From the NCBI GenBank assembly GCA_041396705.1, contig JAWKYB010000006.1:186001-250000 (forward strand): a stretch of DNA of 64,000 nucleotides, in the 5' to 3' direction. This document shows positions 25,681-34,582 of this stretch, in pieces. A model generated the notes under the pieces. It had not been told where the DNA came from and made no database searches. It worked only from the letters and a program-made list of their open reading frames with translations. The position numbers and the translations under genes are program-made. Each line of letters opens with the position of its first letter. The stretch's first letter is position 1. This DNA comes from Alphaproteobacteria bacterium (lineage in GTDB: Bacteria > Pseudomonadota > Alphaproteobacteria > CALKHQ01).

Positions 25681-25887
25681 GATGGCTCTCCATCAGTTGG
25701 CGATGGACCCAGAACGCCTTGAGCTGGCGCGGAGTTCCCGACCGTTTGAACCGAACCCGGCGCCGCGGCGACTGACTGCGGTGCCGACAAACCGCAGCGC
25801 ATGCGGCATCGGTCGGCGCCGAAATAGTGAACCTTGTTCATTCCACCGGCCGCGCCGCCACCCGGCGCGGCAACGAGGAGTCGCACG

Positions 25888-26964
25888 ATGATCATGTCCC
25901 GCTTCGCCCGCGCCGGGCTGCTGCCGGCTGCCGCGGTCGCCGCAGCAATCGCCGGCGCACCGGCACAGGCCCAATATGTCGACGACGTCACCGCCTTTCT
26001 GGCGCAGCCCGACCTTGCCGGCCGTCTCTCCTATGGCGGCATCGTCGAGCAGCCGTCGGGCGGCATCGAGATCACCGACATCCGGGTGACCAACCGCGGG
26101 CTGGCCGACCTCACCTTCGGCGTGCGGCCCGACACCGTGCCCGACGCCGACACCGTTGCGCTGCGCATCGATCGCCTCTACCTGGACGAAGGCATGCTCG
26201 GCCTGGTCTTCGGCATGCGCGGCGCCACCGCCGAGCCCGAGACCATCGGCCTGGCGGTCGACGGCCTGGCCCTCGACCTCGCCGCCGCCTCCGGCGCCGA
26301 AGGCATGGCCATGCTGCAGCGTTATGTCGGCGGGGTCGCGGCGATCACCGGCTCGGGCGTCCTGACCGTGCTGCGCGGCGACGGCGACTGGCACGACGTC
26401 GATGCCACGCTCGATCTCGACGGCCTCGGGCGCTTCCAGATGGCGATCCAGTTCGACGGGTCCCAGGCCAGTCCGGCGCGCGGCACGCTGTCGTTCACCG
26501 ACACCGCGGCGCACCCGCTGGTCGGCATCGGTGCCTATCTCCACCGCGCCGCGCTGGAGAACATGGCGGAGCTGGCCGAGGAGCTGATCGCCACCGTGGA
26601 GGCGACCGCAGCCGGACAGAACCGCGACCAGGTCGAACTCGCGCTTGCGCCGGCACGCCAGGATCTGGAGCGGACCCGCGCCCTGCTGGCCGGCTTCCCC
26701 GACGACGGCCGGGGCGCCGCGGCCGACATCGCGGCCTGGGCCGATACGATGGCGGCGGCGATGCCGCAGCACCGGGCCCTGTTCGACGCCGTCATCGCCT
26801 TCGCCGGCGCGCCGGGCACGCTGGTGCTGACGCTGGCGCCGGACGGGACCCAGCCGATCCCGCGCGGCGTCGGCTTCACGCTGGAGACCTATGCCGACCC
26901 GGCGGCGGTGGGCGGCGTCATCAGCGCCTACGGCATCTCCGGCGCATTCATGCCGGCCGAATGA
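25888..26964 (+). CDS. Exported hypothetical protein
   Basis: A 358-residue protein with a clear signal peptide (FARAGLLPAAAVAAAIAGAPAQA) and a strong GAGGAG ribosome site before ATG 25888. The mature part alternates beta strands (residues 30-200) with a helical region rich in Ala, Arg and Gln (200-300). It has no cysteines, no catalytic motif and no membrane segment. I do not recognise a family. It lies 69 bases upstream of greB in the same direction, but a link is not apparent. Confidence 0.6.
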   Translation: MIMSRFARAGLLPAAAVAAAIAGAPAQAQYVDDVTAFLAQPDLAGRLSYGGIVEQPSGGIEITDIRVTNRGLADLTFGVRPDTVPDADTVALRIDRLYLDEGMLGLVFGMRGATAEPETIGLAVDGLALDLAAASGAEGMAMLQRYVGGVAAITGSGVLTVLRGDGDWHDVDATLDLDGLGRFQMAIQFDGSQASPARGTLSFTDTAAHPLVGIGAYLHRAALENMAELAEELIATVEATAAGQNRDQVELALAPARQDLERTRALLAGFPDDGRGAAADIAAWADTMAAAMPQHRALFDAVIAFAGAPGTLVLTLAPDGTQPIPRGVGFTLETYADPAAVGGVISAYGISGAFMPAE

Positions 26965-27032
26965 GACGGCCGCTTGCCACCGGCCGTGCCGCCGCTAGTC
27001 TTGGCGACGAGCCAACCAGGAGCGCAGGGCCG

Positions 27033-27587
27033 GTGAGCAAGGCCTTCACCAAGGAAAACGACGACGCCGAGGACGACCTGCCCGACACCGAGGCGGCGCT
27101 GCCGGCCGGCGTGAAGAACTACATCACGCCGGCCGGTTTCGCCCGGCTCGAGGCGGAGCTCGACCAGCTGACCGCGGTCGAGCGCCCGAAGGTGGTCGAG
27201 GTGGTGTCGTGGGCCGCCGGCAATGGCGACCGCTCCGAGAACGGCGACTACATCTACGGCAAGAAACGGCTGCGCGAGATCGACCGGCGCATCCGCTTCC
27301 TGCGCAAGCGGCTGGCCATCGCCGAGGTGGTCGACCGGAGCCGGCAGGTCCAGCGCGACCGCGTCTATTTCGGCGCCACCGTCACCTACGCCACCGAGGC
27401 CGACGAGGAGCGCACCGTCCGCATCGTCGGCGTCGACGAGGCCCGGCAGGAGCATGGCGAGGTCAGCTGGATCTCGCCGATCGCCCGCGCGCTGCACAAG
27501 GCCGAGGAAGGCGACGTCGTGCGCGTGCGCACCCCCGCCGGCGTCGAGGAGATCGAGGTGGTGCGGATCGTCTATGGCGACGACTGA
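27033..27587 (+). CDS. greB: Transcription elongation factor GreB
   Basis: A 184-residue transcript-cleavage factor. The N-terminal coiled-coil finger contains the acidic tip (NGDRSENGDYIYGKKRLREI), in which Asp and Glu stimulate cleavage by RNA polymerase. The C-terminal domain (VYFGATVTYATEADEERTVRIVG...) is the FKBP-like part. The ~30-residue acidic N-terminal extension is unusual. GTG start with AGGAG upstream. The gene's last 14 bases overlap the following cyclase, so translation is coupled. Confidence 0.9.
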   Translation: MSKAFTKENDDAEDDLPDTEAALPAGVKNYITPAGFARLEAELDQLTAVERPKVVEVVSWAAGNGDRSENGDYIYGKKRLREIDRRIRFLRKRLAIAEVVDRSRQVQRDRVYFGATVTYATEADEERTVRIVGVDEARQEHGEVSWISPIARALHKAEEGDVVRVRTPAGVEEIEVVRIVYGDD

Positions 27588-28866
27588 AATCGATCCGGCG
27601 CCGCGCAGCTACCCGCCGTTCGTCACCCTGCTGCGCCGCGGCGCGCGCGGGCCAGCCGCCGCGCCGGCCGCGACCACGGTCGAGGACATCGCGACCTGGC
27701 TGCTCGGCGACGCGCTGGCGGAGCCCGACCTGCTGCCGCTATACGAATCGCTGGTCTGGCGCCTGGTCGCCGCCGGCCTGCCGCTGGCGCGTGCCAGCCT
27801 GCATGTCGGCACGCTGCACCCGCAGCTGCTCGGCTTCGCCTGGAACTGGCAGATCGACGACAGGCTGTGCGACGAGGTCAAGGTCGACGCCGCCTCGCGC
27901 CTGACCGACAGCTTCCGCAGCAATCCGCTGAGCCGGGTGATCGAGCGCGGCGAGACCATCGACATCGACCTCGCCGATCCGCTGCAGCGGGCCCGCTTCC
28001 CGCTGATGACCGAGCTGGCGGCGCGCGGCATCAGCCACTATCTCGCGCTGCCGCTGACCGCGGGCGGCAGCTACCACAACGCCGCCACCGTGGCGACCCG
28101 CCGCCCGGAAGGATTCGACGCGGGCGAGCTCGCTGCGATCCGCCGCGTGCTCGCGCCGTTCGCCTTGCATGTCGAGCGGCACATCGCCCAGCGGATCGCC
28201 GCCAACGTCCTCGACACCTATCTCGGCTCCGCGGCCGGCGCGCAGGTGCTGCACGGGGCGATCACCCGCGGCTCCGGCCGGGCGATCCGCGCGATCATCT
28301 GGGTCTCGGACCTGCGCGGCTTCACCGACCTCAGCGACCGGCTGCCCGCCGAAGCCATGCTCGGCCTGCTCAACGCCTATTTCGAGCGGATGGCCGGCGC
28401 CGTGATGGCCCATGGCGGCGACGTGCTGAAGTTCATCGGCGATGGCATGCTCGCGGTATTCCCGTTTGCCGACGATGCCGCGGGCGCAACCGCCGCACGC
28501 GCCGCGCTGGCTGCCGCGACCCGCGCCCTTGCCGACGTCGGCGCGCTTAGCGAGGCGCCGCCGCCGGCGCTGGCCGGCGCCGCGGGCTGGCAGCCGCTGC
28601 GTTCGGGCATCGCGCTGCACGAGGGCGAGGTGTTCTTCGGCAATGTCGGCGCGCCGGAGCGGCTGGACTTCACCGTGATCGGCCCCGGCGTGAACGCGGC
28701 CGCGCGGGTGGAGGCGCTGTGCAAGACCCTCGGGCAGCCGGTACTGCTCACGGCGCCGGTCGCCGGCCGCCTCGCCGATGCCGCACTGGACGACCTCGGC
28801 GAGCACCGGTTGCGCGGGCTCTCCCGGCCGCTCAGGCTGTTCGCGCCGCGACCGACTGAGGCTTGA
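27574..28866 (+). CDS. Class III adenylate/guanylate cyclase
   Basis: A 430-residue soluble enzyme. The first 200 residues are a helical/GAF-like regulatory region. The cyclase domain (about 225-420) has the metal aspartates in WVSDLRGFTD (near residue 247) and FIGDGMLAVF (near 290), and the catalytic set DFTVIGPGVNAAARVE. The residue that picks ATP or GTP cannot be read with certainty. It begins inside greB (14-base overlap) and is followed by a terminator-like hairpin. It would make cAMP or cGMP in the cytoplasm, possibly in response to a ligand of the N-terminal region. Confidence 0.88.
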   Translation: MATTEIDPAPRSYPPFVTLLRRGARGPAAAPAATTVEDIATWLLGDALAEPDLLPLYESLVWRLVAAGLPLARASLHVGTLHPQLLGFAWNWQIDDRLCDEVKVDAASRLTDSFRSNPLSRVIERGETIDIDLADPLQRARFPLMTELAARGISHYLALPLTAGGSYHNAATVATRRPEGFDAGELAAIRRVLAPFALHVERHIAQRIAANVLDTYLGSAAGAQVLHGAITRGSGRAIRAIIWVSDLRGFTDLSDRLPAEAMLGLLNAYFERMAGAVMAHGGDVLKFIGDGMLAVFPFADDAAGATAARAALAAATRALADVGALSEAPPPALAGAAGWQPLRSGIALHEGEVFFGNVGAPERLDFTVIGPGVNAAARVEALCKTLGQPVLLTAPVAGRLADAALDDLGEHRLRGLSRPLRLFAPRPTEA

Positions 28867-28940
28867 GCCGCGCGCTGCGAGCCGGACAATGCCGCGGACG
28901 ACATCCGCATTTCGTCGCTGATTTCCTGCTCGGCAAAGCA

Positions 28941-28961
28941 CGCGGCGGCCGCGCCGCCGCG
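28941..28961. terminator. Terminator-like hairpin
   Basis: A perfect 9-bp GC stem (CGCGGCGGC/GCCGCCGCG, loop CGC) sits between the convergent cyclase gene and the Gfo/Idh oxidoreductase gene. It has no obvious T-run. Confidence 0.5.
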
Positions 28962-28984
28962 AACGGTGCGGTCGGGCGTTCCGC

Positions 28985-30118
28985 CTACACGCCCTCGACC
29001 CTCGCCCAGCTCCGCCGCTCGGCCGACACCCGCACCGCCTCGATCACCTGCTGCACCGCCAGGCCCTCGGCGAAGTCGGGCCAGGGCCGCCGCTCCGGGC
29101 TGCCGAGCGCCAGCAGGATGTCGCGCACCTCAATGATCTTCAGCTCGTTGAAGCCGAGCTGGTGGCCGGGTGCCGGGCAGAAGGCGCCGTAGGGCGGGTG
29201 GTCCGGGCCGGCCCAGATGGTCTTGAAGCCCTCGCGGCCCTTCGGCTGGCCCATGGTCGACAGCTGCAGCTCGTTCAGCCGCTCGGCGTCGAACGCCAGC
29301 GAGCCGCGGGTGCCGGTCAGCTCGAAGCCGAGCTGCATCTTGCGGCCCTGCGCCACCCAGCTCGCCTCGATCACGCCGGCGGCGCCGTTGGCGAAGCTGC
29401 ACAGAAAGCTGACCTGGTCGTCGGTGGTCACCGGGCGCATCTGCGACGCGCCGCGCGCCACCGGCCGCTCGTGCACCACGGTGTGCAGATGGCCGCAGAC
29501 CTCGGTGATCGGTGCGACCAGGAACCGCGCCATCGCGATGATATGGCTGCCCAGGTCGGCCAGCACGCCGCCGCCGACCAGCTCGTTGCGGAACGAGAAG
29601 GGCGCGGCCGGGTCGGTCATGTAGTCCTCGGCATGGATGCCGCGGAAGCCGACCACCTCGCCGATCTCGCCGCTCTGGATGATGTCGCGGGCCAGCCCGA
29701 TCATCGGGTTCTTCAGATAGTTGTAGCCGATCGCGGTCGGCACCCCGGCCGCGGCCGCCGCCGCGGCCAGCGCGGCACAATCGGCCACGGTGTTGGCCAG
29801 CGGCTTCTCGCAATAGGCGATCTTGCCGGCCGCGATCGCCGCCATGCCGATCTCGTGGTGCAGGATGTTCGGCGCGGTGACGTCGACCACGTCGATCTCG
29901 GGATCGGCGACCAGCGCGCGCCAGTCGCCGGTCGACCGGCGGAAGCCGAACCGCGCCGCGTTCTTCGCGGCCGCGGCGTCATCGACGTCGGCCAGCAGTT
30001 CGAGCACCGGCTCCAGCGGCACGTCGAAGATGCCGGAGACCGCCCGCCAGGCATTGGCGTGGCAGGCGCCCATGAACCCCGATCCGATCAGGCCGACGCG
30101 AAGCGGCGGTTTGGCCAT
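28985..30118 (-). CDS. Gfo/Idh/MocA family oxidoreductase
   Basis: A 377-residue NAD(P)-dependent sugar/polyol oxidoreductase. It has the Rossmann motif GLIGSGFMG at residues 9-17, EKP in YCEKPLANTV (the family's catalytic-Lys motif near 105) and a C-terminal beta-sheet dimer domain. It is the last gene of the five-gene catabolic operon that begins with iolG; it directly abuts the D-2-hydroxyacid dehydrogenase gene, with no bases between them. Unlike the iolG copy it retains a YNYLKNP motif. The substrate is likely an inositol or sugar derivative (inference from context). Confidence 0.85.
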   Translation of the reverse strand: MAKPPLRVGLIGSGFMGACHANAWRAVSGIFDVPLEPVLELLADVDDAAAAKNAARFGFRRSTGDWRALVADPEIDVVDVTAPNILHHEIGMAAIAAGKIAYCEKPLANTVADCAALAAAAAAAGVPTAIGYNYLKNPMIGLARDIIQSGEIGEVVGFRGIHAEDYMTDPAAPFSFRNELVGGGVLADLGSHIIAMARFLVAPITEVCGHLHTVVHERPVARGASQMRPVTTDDQVSFLCSFANGAAGVIEASWVAQGRKMQLGFELTGTRGSLAFDAERLNELQLSTMGQPKGREGFKTIWAGPDHPPYGAFCPAPGHQLGFNELKIIEVRDILLALGSPERRPWPDFAEGLAVQQVIEAVRVSAERRSWARVEGV

Positions 30119-31090
30119 TCACAGCACCTCCCGGTTGACGACCAGGTCGCGGTCGAGCCGGCCGTCGAGCATGTCGAGCACGTTGCGGATGGTGACCTGC
30201 CCCATCCGCATCGCGCATTCCTCGGTCAGCCCGGCGATGTGCGGCGACAGCACCACGTTGTCGAGCTGGAACAGCGGGTTGTCGGCAGCCGGCGGCTCCT
30301 GCTCGAACACGTCGAGCCCGGCGCCGGCGATCCGCTTCGCCCGCAGCGCGGCGACCAGCGCCGCTTCGTCGACCAGGCTGCCGCGCGCCGTGTTGACCAG
30401 GAAGGCGGTCGGCTTCATCCGCGCCAGCGCATCGGCGCCGATCATGTGGCGGGTCTCCGCCGTCATCGGCAGGTGCAGGGTGACGAAGTCGGCCTGCGGC
30501 AGCGCGTCGGCGAAGCGCTCCACATAGTCGTAGCCGTCGGCAAAGACGACCGTGTCGTCGACCATCGGGTCGCAGATCGCCACCCGCATGTCGAAGGCGG
30601 CGCAGCGGCGGGCGACGCCGCGGCCGATGCGCCCGAAGCCGCAGATCAGCACGGTTTTGCCGGCGAGTTCGGTGGCGGCGAAGCCGTCGCGGAATGCCCA
30701 GTCGTTCGTGCGCATCGCCCGGTCGTAGGCGAAGCCGCGCTTTGCCAGCGTCAGCATCAGGTAGAGCGTGTGCTCGGCGACCGTCACCGCGTTGACGTTG
30801 CCGACCAGCGCCACCGGGATGCCGCGCTCGGTCAGCGCCGCCATGTCCAGGTTGTCGTAGCCGACGCCGTGGCGCGAGACGATGCGCAGCTTCTCGGCCT
30901 TCTCGACCAGGTCGCGGGTCAGCTGGAAGGTGCGGATCGCCAGCGCGTCGGCGTCGACGATCTCGGCCGCCACCGCCTCGCGGGTCGGCGTGTCGAGCCG
31001 GACCAGGTCGACGTCGTCGCGCCCGTCGAGCAGGGCATAGCCCGAATCGTGGACCTGGCCGACGACGACCAGCTTCGCCTTGTTCGCCAT
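30119..31090 (-). CDS. D-isomer-specific 2-hydroxyacid dehydrogenase
   Basis: A 323-residue NAD(H)-linked enzyme. Visible are GFGRIGRG (about residues 148-155), the substrate Arg in NTARGSLVDEAAL, a catalytic Glu in QEPPAADNP and His in SPHIAGLTEE. It interconverts a 2-keto acid and a D-2-hydroxyacid. It sits between the HpcH aldolase and the Gfo/Idh genes and may reduce a 2-oxo product of the aldolase, such as tartronate semialdehyde or pyruvate-type acids (inference). The start at 31090 has GGGGGAGG upstream. Confidence 0.88.
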   Translation of the reverse strand: MANKAKLVVVGQVHDSGYALLDGRDDVDLVRLDTPTREAVAAEIVDADALAIRTFQLTRDLVEKAEKLRIVSRHGVGYDNLDMAALTERGIPVALVGNVNAVTVAEHTLYLMLTLAKRGFAYDRAMRTNDWAFRDGFAATELAGKTVLICGFGRIGRGVARRCAAFDMRVAICDPMVDDTVVFADGYDYVERFADALPQADFVTLHLPMTAETRHMIGADALARMKPTAFLVNTARGSLVDEAALVAALRAKRIAGAGLDVFEQEPPAADNPLFQLDNVVLSPHIAGLTEECAMRMGQVTIRNVLDMLDGRLDRDLVVNREVL

Positions 31091-31130
31091 CGCCGCCCCC
31101 TCCCCCGCGTTGCCGGCGTGCCGCTGCCGC

Positions 31131-31925
31131 TCAGTAGGTGCCGCCGGACGGCGCGGCCGCCGGCGCGCCCTCGCGGAACGCCTTGACCGCGGCCGCCGCG
31201 GCATTCGCCATCAGCCGCGCGTCGGACAGGATCGTCATCAGCTGGAAGCCCTCGTCGGCCATCCGCCGCGCATAGGCCGCCGACCCGCAATGGATGCAGG
31301 CCGCCTTGCCGGCCTTCCTGCAGGCGTCGCGCACCCGCCAGAACAGGTCCAGCATCTCCGGATCCTCGTTGTCGAAGATCGGCTTCTTGCCGTAGCTGAG
31401 CGCCAGGTCGGCCGGGCCGATGTACAGCCCGTCCAGGTCCGGCACCGCGCAGATCGCATCCAGGTTCTCGATCGATTCCCGCGTCTCGACCTGGGCGATG
31501 GCGACGACGGTGTCGTTGGCATGCTCGGCATAGTCCGGCCCGCCGTAGAGCAGGCCGCGGATCGGCCCGAAGCTGCGCTGGCCGCGCGGCGGATAGCGGG
31601 TCGCCGACACGAACGCCTCGGCCTCGGCCCGGGTGTTGACCATCGGCGCGATCACGCCATAGGCGCCGGCGTCGAGCATCTTGCCGACGATGCCGGGCTC
31701 GTTCCACGGCACCCGGCAGATCGGCACGGTCTTGGTCGAGGAGATCGCCTGGAACAGCGTCGCCGCGGCCTGGTAGTCGTTGTTGCCGTGCTGCAGGTCG
31801 ACGCACAGCGAGTCCCAGCCGGCATGTGCCATCACCTCGGCCGAGTAGGGCGACGGCACCGCCAGCCAGCCGTTGACGACGGCGCCGCCGGACGCCCAGA
31901 TCTGCCGGATCGGATTGGGTCGCAT
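31131..31925 (-). CDS. HpcH/HpaI family aldolase
   Basis: A 264-residue class II aldolase. The typical signature VDLQHGNNDY with the catalytic His is at about residues 42-51, QVETRESIEN supplies the metal Glu, and GPADLALSYG supplies the Asp. Members cleave 2-keto-3-deoxy acids to pyruvate or tartronate semialdehyde plus an aldehyde. Its ATG overlaps the stop of the aldehyde dehydrogenase gene (TAATG), so the two are translated together; the dehydrogenase may oxidise the aldehyde product. Confidence 0.9.
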   Translation of the reverse strand: MRPNPIRQIWASGGAVVNGWLAVPSPYSAEVMAHAGWDSLCVDLQHGNNDYQAAATLFQAISSTKTVPICRVPWNEPGIVGKMLDAGAYGVIAPMVNTRAEAEAFVSATRYPPRGQRSFGPIRGLLYGGPDYAEHANDTVVAIAQVETRESIENLDAICAVPDLDGLYIGPADLALSYGKKPIFDNEDPEMLDLFWRVRDACRKAGKAACIHCGSAAYARRMADEGFQLMTILSDARLMANAAAAAVKAFREGAPAAAPSGGTY

Positions 31926-33364
31926 TACACCATCACCATGCTGGTCAGCTTGACGTCGAGATAGTCCTTGATGCCGAGCGAGCCGCCCTCGCGGCCGAAG
32001 CCCGACTGCTTGATGCCGCCGAACGGCGCCTCGGCCATGGCGATGGCCATGGTGTTGACGCCGACCATGCCGGTCTCCAGCCGCTCCGAGGCGGCGTTGG
32101 CCGTCTTCTGCGACGATGTGAACACGAAGCCGGCCAGGCCCATCTCCAGGCTGTTGGCCCGCTCGATCACCTCGTCGAAATCGCGGAAGGTGGTCAGCGG
32201 CGCGACCGGGCCGAACGGTTCCTCGGTCATCAGCACGCCGTCGTCGCGCACGTCGTCGAACACGGTCGGTTCGTAGAAGAAGCCGCGGTTGAACCCGGCC
32301 GGCCGCTTGCCGCCGGCCAGCAGCGTTGCGCCCTCGCCCCGGGTCTGCTCGACCATCCGCTCGATGTCCTCCAGCCGCTTGCGGGTGGCGAGCGGCCCCA
32401 TCTCGGTCTCCGGGTCGAGGCCGTTGCCCAGCTTCAGCTTCTTCGCGACCTCGACGAAGCGCTCGGTGAACGCCTTCTTCGACTTCTCGTGCACGTAGAA
32501 GCGGGTCGGCGAGACGCAGACCTGGCCGGCGTTGCGGTACTTGGCCGTCGCCAGCGTGTCGGCCGCCTTGACCGGGTCGACGTCGTCGAACACCAGCACC
32601 GGGGCGTGGCCGCCCAGCTCCATCGACAGCTTCTTCACCGTGTCGGCGGACTGGCGGATGATCAGCTTGCCGACATCGGTCGAGCCGGTCAGCGAGATCT
32701 TGCGCACCGCGGTCGAGGCCATGATCGGCGCGGAGATCTTCGAGGCCTTGCCGACCAGCAGGTTGACCACGCCGGGCGGCACGCCGGCATCCTCGCAGCA
32801 TTTGACGATGCCCATCACCGTGCCCGGCCCCTCCTCGGACGGGCGCACGATGATCGCGCAGCCGGCGGCCAGCGCCGGCGCGATCTTGCGGCACGACAGC
32901 ACCGCCGGGAAGTTCCAGGCGGAGAAGGCGGCGACCACGCCGACCGGCTGGTAGGTGATCATGATGCGGTGGTCGGGCGTGCGCGCCTCGACCAGCTGGC
33001 CGTAGATGCGCTTGGTCTCCTCGGCGTACCAGGTGAACTGCTCGATCGACATCTGCAGCTCGATGCGCGACTGCGCCAGCGGCTTGCCGATCTCCAGCGT
33101 CATCGTCCGGGCCAGGTCCTCGATCCGCTCCTGCATCAGTTCGCCGATCCGGCGGATGATGCGGGCGCGCTCCCACGGCTGGGTCTTGCGCCAGGTCTTC
33201 AGCCCGTCCTCGGCCGCCGCGATCGCCGCCTCGACGTCGTCCACCGTCGCTGCCGGCGCATCGCCCAGGCTCTCCTCGGTCGCCGGGTTGAGCACCGAAT
33301 AGGTGCCGCCGTCGGAGGCACCGCGCCAGGTACCGCCGATGAACAGGCCGTATTTCTCGTACAT
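31925..33364 (-). CDS. NAD(P)-dependent aldehyde dehydrogenase (succinate-semialdehyde type)
   Basis: A 479-residue ALDH with the GSTDVGK cofactor motif, a catalytic Glu in ELGGHAPVLVF and Cys in NAGQVCVSPTRF. The overall pattern is closest to succinate-semialdehyde and related small-aldehyde dehydrogenases. It follows iolG by 38 bases. In this operon it may oxidise the aldehyde released by the HpcH aldolase rather than succinate semialdehyde itself. The ribosome site is GGAGAGG before ATG 33364. Confidence 0.9.
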   Translation of the reverse strand: MYEKYGLFIGGTWRGASDGGTYSVLNPATEESLGDAPAATVDDVEAAIAAAEDGLKTWRKTQPWERARIIRRIGELMQERIEDLARTMTLEIGKPLAQSRIELQMSIEQFTWYAEETKRIYGQLVEARTPDHRIMITYQPVGVVAAFSAWNFPAVLSCRKIAPALAAGCAIIVRPSEEGPGTVMGIVKCCEDAGVPPGVVNLLVGKASKISAPIMASTAVRKISLTGSTDVGKLIIRQSADTVKKLSMELGGHAPVLVFDDVDPVKAADTLATAKYRNAGQVCVSPTRFYVHEKSKKAFTERFVEVAKKLKLGNGLDPETEMGPLATRKRLEDIERMVEQTRGEGATLLAGGKRPAGFNRGFFYEPTVFDDVRDDGVLMTEEPFGPVAPLTTFRDFDEVIERANSLEMGLAGFVFTSSQKTANAASERLETGMVGVNTMAIAMAEAPFGGIKQSGFGREGGSLGIKDYLDVKLTSMVMV

Positions 33365-33402
33365 GGCGCCTCTCCGTGCCGTTGCTGCCCCGCGGGGCCG
33401 GT

Positions 33403-34401
33403 TCAGACCCCGTCGACCGCCGTCGGCGCGCCGCCGTTGCGGGCCGATGCGTCCGCCGCCTCGGCCAGCGCCAGCGCGCGCAGGCCGTCGATGGCGCCGA
33501 CGCTGGGCGCCACACCCTTCTCGACGCAGTCGATGAAGTGGTTGAGCGCGATGCGGTAGGACGCGTCGTAGCGCTCGATGAAGAAATTCATCAGCGGCGT
33601 GCCGTGGGAGCCGTCGGCCCGCCAAACGGTCGCCAGCGATTCCGGCACGTTGCCGTTGTGCACCCAGCCGTCGGAGCCGAGCACTTCCATCCGCTGGTCG
33701 TAGCCGTAGGTGGCGCGGCGCGAGTTGGTGATCACCGCCAGCTTGCCCGACCTGGTGCGCAGGGTGGTGATCGCGCTGTCGAAATCGCCGATGCTGCCGA
33801 CGTCGGGGTCGACCAGCACGCTGCCCTGGGCGGACACCGTCACCGGCTCCTCGCCCAGCAGCCAGCGCACGATGTCGAAGTCGTGGATGATCATGTCGCG
33901 GAAGATGCCGCCGGATTCCTTCAGATAGGCCATCGGTGCCAGGCCGGGGTCGCGGCTGGTCACCATCACCTGCTCGACAGCGCCGATCTTGCCGTTGCGC
34001 ACGGCGGCGTGCAGGGCGGCGTGGTGCGGGTCGAAGCGGCGGTTGAAGCCGATCATCACCGGCACGTCGATGCCGGACAGCCTGGCGACGCAATCCTTGG
34101 CGCGGCCATAGTCCAGGTCGATCGGCTTCTCGCACAGCACCGGCTTGCCGGCGGCCGCGGCGGCGAGCATCAGGTCGACATGGGTCGGCGTCGCGGAGCA
34201 GATCAGCACCGCATCCACATTCGGATCGCCGAGCGCGGCGTCGCGGTCGCTGACCTTGGCGCCGGTGGCATCGGCCACGGCCCGTGCGGCGGTTGCGTTG
34301 ACGTCCACGATATGGCTGAGCGACGCCCGAGGTTCCTGCGCGATGTTGCGCGCATGCATGACCCCGATGCGTCCGGCGCCGAACTGGGCGAACCGGATCA
34401 T
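33403..34401 (-). CDS. iolG: Inositol 2-dehydrogenase (Gfo/Idh/MocA family)
   Basis: A 332-residue NAD-dependent dehydrogenase. Rossmann motif FGAGRIG at residues 7-13, CEKPIDL (the EKP catalytic Lys, near residue 95) and the inositol-dehydrogenase signature MIGFNRRFDPHH and HDFDIVRWLLG. It oxidises myo-inositol to 2-keto-myo-inositol (scyllo-inosose). It is the first gene of the minus-strand operon and is divergent from iolD and iolE, which act later in the same pathway, supporting the symbol. The start at 34401 follows GGGGAGG. Confidence 0.88.
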   Translation of the reverse strand: MIRFAQFGAGRIGVMHARNIAQEPRASLSHIVDVNATAARAVADATGAKVSDRDAALGDPNVDAVLICSATPTHVDLMLAAAAAGKPVLCEKPIDLDYGRAKDCVARLSGIDVPVMIGFNRRFDPHHAALHAAVRNGKIGAVEQVMVTSRDPGLAPMAYLKESGGIFRDMIIHDFDIVRWLLGEEPVTVSAQGSVLVDPDVGSIGDFDSAITTLRTRSGKLAVITNSRRATYGYDQRMEVLGSDGWVHNGNVPESLATVWRADGSHGTPLMNFFIERYDASYRIALNHFIDCVEKGVAPSVGAIDGLRALALAEAADASARNGGAPTAVDGV

Positions 34402-34582
34402 TCTGGTGTTCCTCCCCCTGACCCGCATGATGCGTGTTTCCCGTTGTTATAGCGGCGGGTCGGCGGCTGTCACGCTCCATTTTGCCGCTTGGATTCCCCG
34501 GACAGGGCTGCCTATAACCGGGGCAGGGGTAGGAGAAATGCGGCGCCGCAGGCAGCCGCGCGACCACCGGGGAGGACATCCG

